Source of the DNA: Chloroflexota bacterium
GTDB taxonomy: Bacteria > Chloroflexota > Anaerolineae > Anaerolineales > UBA11657
Direction: 5' to 3'
DNA length: 7,046 bases
NCBI GenBank assembly: GCA_003670425.1
Contig: QWRL01000123.1
Coordinates: forward strand, 1-7,046
The translations under genes were made by a program, and so were the position numbers. The notes beneath the pieces are model-generated. The model was not told the origin of the DNA and ran no database searches. It saw only the letters and a list, made by a program, of their open reading frames with translations. Position 1 is the first letter of the stretch; the number at the start of each line of letters is the position of its first letter. Below, piece by piece: positions 6,514 through 7,046 of this stretch.

Positions 6514-6650
6514 CATGCGGCGGTGAGGTGTTGAAGGTTGGGCCCTGCGCGGCCGGCGCCTGTGGAACTCCGCCAGGCCCGGAAGGGAGCAACGGTACGC
6601 GGTTCCGCCGGGGTGCCGCAGTTCGCCTAACCGGAGCCGAGCCGCCGTGG
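6514..6650 (+). ncRNA. ffs: signal recognition particle RNA, small bacterial type (4.5S-like)
   Basis: RNA scaffold of the signal recognition particle. It binds Ffh and FtsY to target nascent membrane and secreted proteins. The diagnostic domain IV is present: CCAGG, a CCC/GGG stem closing the GGAA tetraloop (6581-6584), then AGCA-ACGG on the 3' side. The rest folds into one long hairpin. CGGCGG (6518-6523) pairs with CCGCCG (6642-6647), GGTT (6537-6540) with AACC (6629-6632), CTGCG (6545-6549) with CGCAG (6617-6621), and GGAAC (6564-6568) with GTTCC (6602-6606). There is no room for an Alu domain, so this is the short form at about 130 nt, slightly longer than the 114-nt E. coli RNA. The exact ends are estimates (+/- 5 nt) from the stem and promoter. 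Confidence 0.93.
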
Positions 6651-6658
6651 ACAATCGC

Positions 6659-6692
6659 GCTGCCGGCAGCCGCTGGTTACCGGCAGCTTTTT
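6659..6692 (+). terminator. intrinsic terminator of the SRP RNA
   Basis: GCTGCCGG (6659-6666) pairs perfectly with CCGGCAGC (6680-6687) around a 13-nt loop and is followed by TTTTT (6688-6692). It begins 8 nt after the predicted mature 3' end of the SRP RNA. Its U-tract stops 2 nt before the ATG of the next gene. Confidence 0.85.
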
Positions 6693-6694
6693 CA

Positions 6695-7046
6695 ATGATT
6701 GCGCGCCTCCCACTTAATTTTTTCCAGAGTTGCCTGCTTGCAGCTGCAATGTTGGCCATTGGATGCAGGCGCGCTGCCGTGCTGCCGGATTCCGCGGTAT
6801 TAGTTGCGCCGGAGGCTGCAGCAACGGCTGCGCCCAGCATGCGCAGCATCATCATCAAGGACGAAGGCGCGGACCAAACGCTGCTGACAGCCGCACTGTC
6901 GGTGGGCGCGGCGCTGCAGGCGGCCGGATTGACCATCACAGTTGCTGATTCGGTTGAGCCGCCACTGGATGCGCCGGTAACCGATGCGGCTGTCATTCGA
7001 ATTACCCGCGCCCACCCGCTGACGATTGATGTTGATGGCGTGCGCC
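6695..7046 (+). CDS. DUF348-domain lipoprotein, probable cell-wall (YabE/Rpf-like) protein, 3' end outside the window
   Basis: 117 codons are visible and the frame runs off the window. MIARLPLNFF plus a hydrophobic stretch ends at LAIG-C24, an acceptable lipobox, so membrane anchoring outside the cell is predicted. After a short Ala-rich spacer, residues ~49-106 match one DUF348 repeat: SIIIKDEG, the VGAALQAAGLTI helix region, DSVEPPLDAPVTD and IRITRA. A second copy seems to begin at HPLTIDVDGVR. In YabE and Rpf proteins DUF348 repeats precede a G5 domain and a peptidoglycan-cleaving domain; here that part is beyond the edge, so catalytic function is inference. ATG 6695 gives the best signal peptide. 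GTG 6647 is in frame but lies in the SRP RNA, and ATG 6749 would remove most of the signal. No Shine-Dalgarno sequence is visible; the SRP RNA terminator occupies the place of a leader. Confidence 0.85.
   Translation, partial: MIARLPLNFFQSCLLAAAMLAIGCRRAAVLPDSAVLVAPEAAATAAPSMRSIIIKDEGADQTLLTAALSVGAALQAAGLTITVADSVEPPLDAPVTDAAVIRITRAHPLTIDVDGVR

Noticed and set aside
6379..6996. 205-codon - strand frame covering the SRP RNA and the DUF348 gene start
   Set aside because: It runs antisense through a clear SRP RNA, its terminator and a well-supported lipoprotein signal sequence.

Overview
The window is about 7 kb of GC-rich, densely coded bacterial chromosome. No single marker proves the lineage, but several traits fit Chloroflexota, probably an Anaerolineae-like lineage. 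These are a secreted lipoprotein with a long Thr/Pro/Ser-rich 'TPTP' linker, a YfhO-like membrane tail running straight into a Wzx-type flippase, a DUF348 (YabE/Rpf-type) lipoprotein, an AsnRS ending in a 'PRML' tail, and starts with almost no Shine-Dalgarno sequence. This assignment is an inference.

Left half (1-5171, all + strand): the 3' part of a large membrane protein whose frame is open from base 1, with a flippase as its C-terminal part. It is followed 28 bp later by asparaginyl-tRNA synthetase (asnS), 13 bp later by a GNAT acetyltransferase with an extra N-terminal region, and 129 bp later by a cytoplasmic GH1 beta-glycosidase. The tight spacing of the first three suggests co-transcription. 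Their functions (envelope polysaccharide export, translation, acetylation, glycoside hydrolysis) do not form an obvious pathway.

Middle (5172-5461): tRNA-Ser(GGA) with an extended -10 promoter upstream and a strong intrinsic terminator downstream. The terminator separates it from a convergent gene.

Right part (5462-7046): a - strand lipoprotein with an alpha/beta-hydrolase domain. Divergent from it is the small bacterial SRP RNA (ffs), with its own promoter and terminator. The start of a DUF348 cell-wall lipoprotein follows and is cut by the window end. Its ATG lies only 2 nt after the U-tract of the SRP RNA terminator.

No CRISPR array, insertion sequence, phage gene or obvious new multi-gene system is visible. 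The points most worth checking are the YfhO-flippase fusion at the left edge, the apparent lack of Shine-Dalgarno sequences (with one near-leaderless promoter arrangement), a cysteine pair beside the hydrolase active site, and the terminator-to-start junction behind the SRP RNA.
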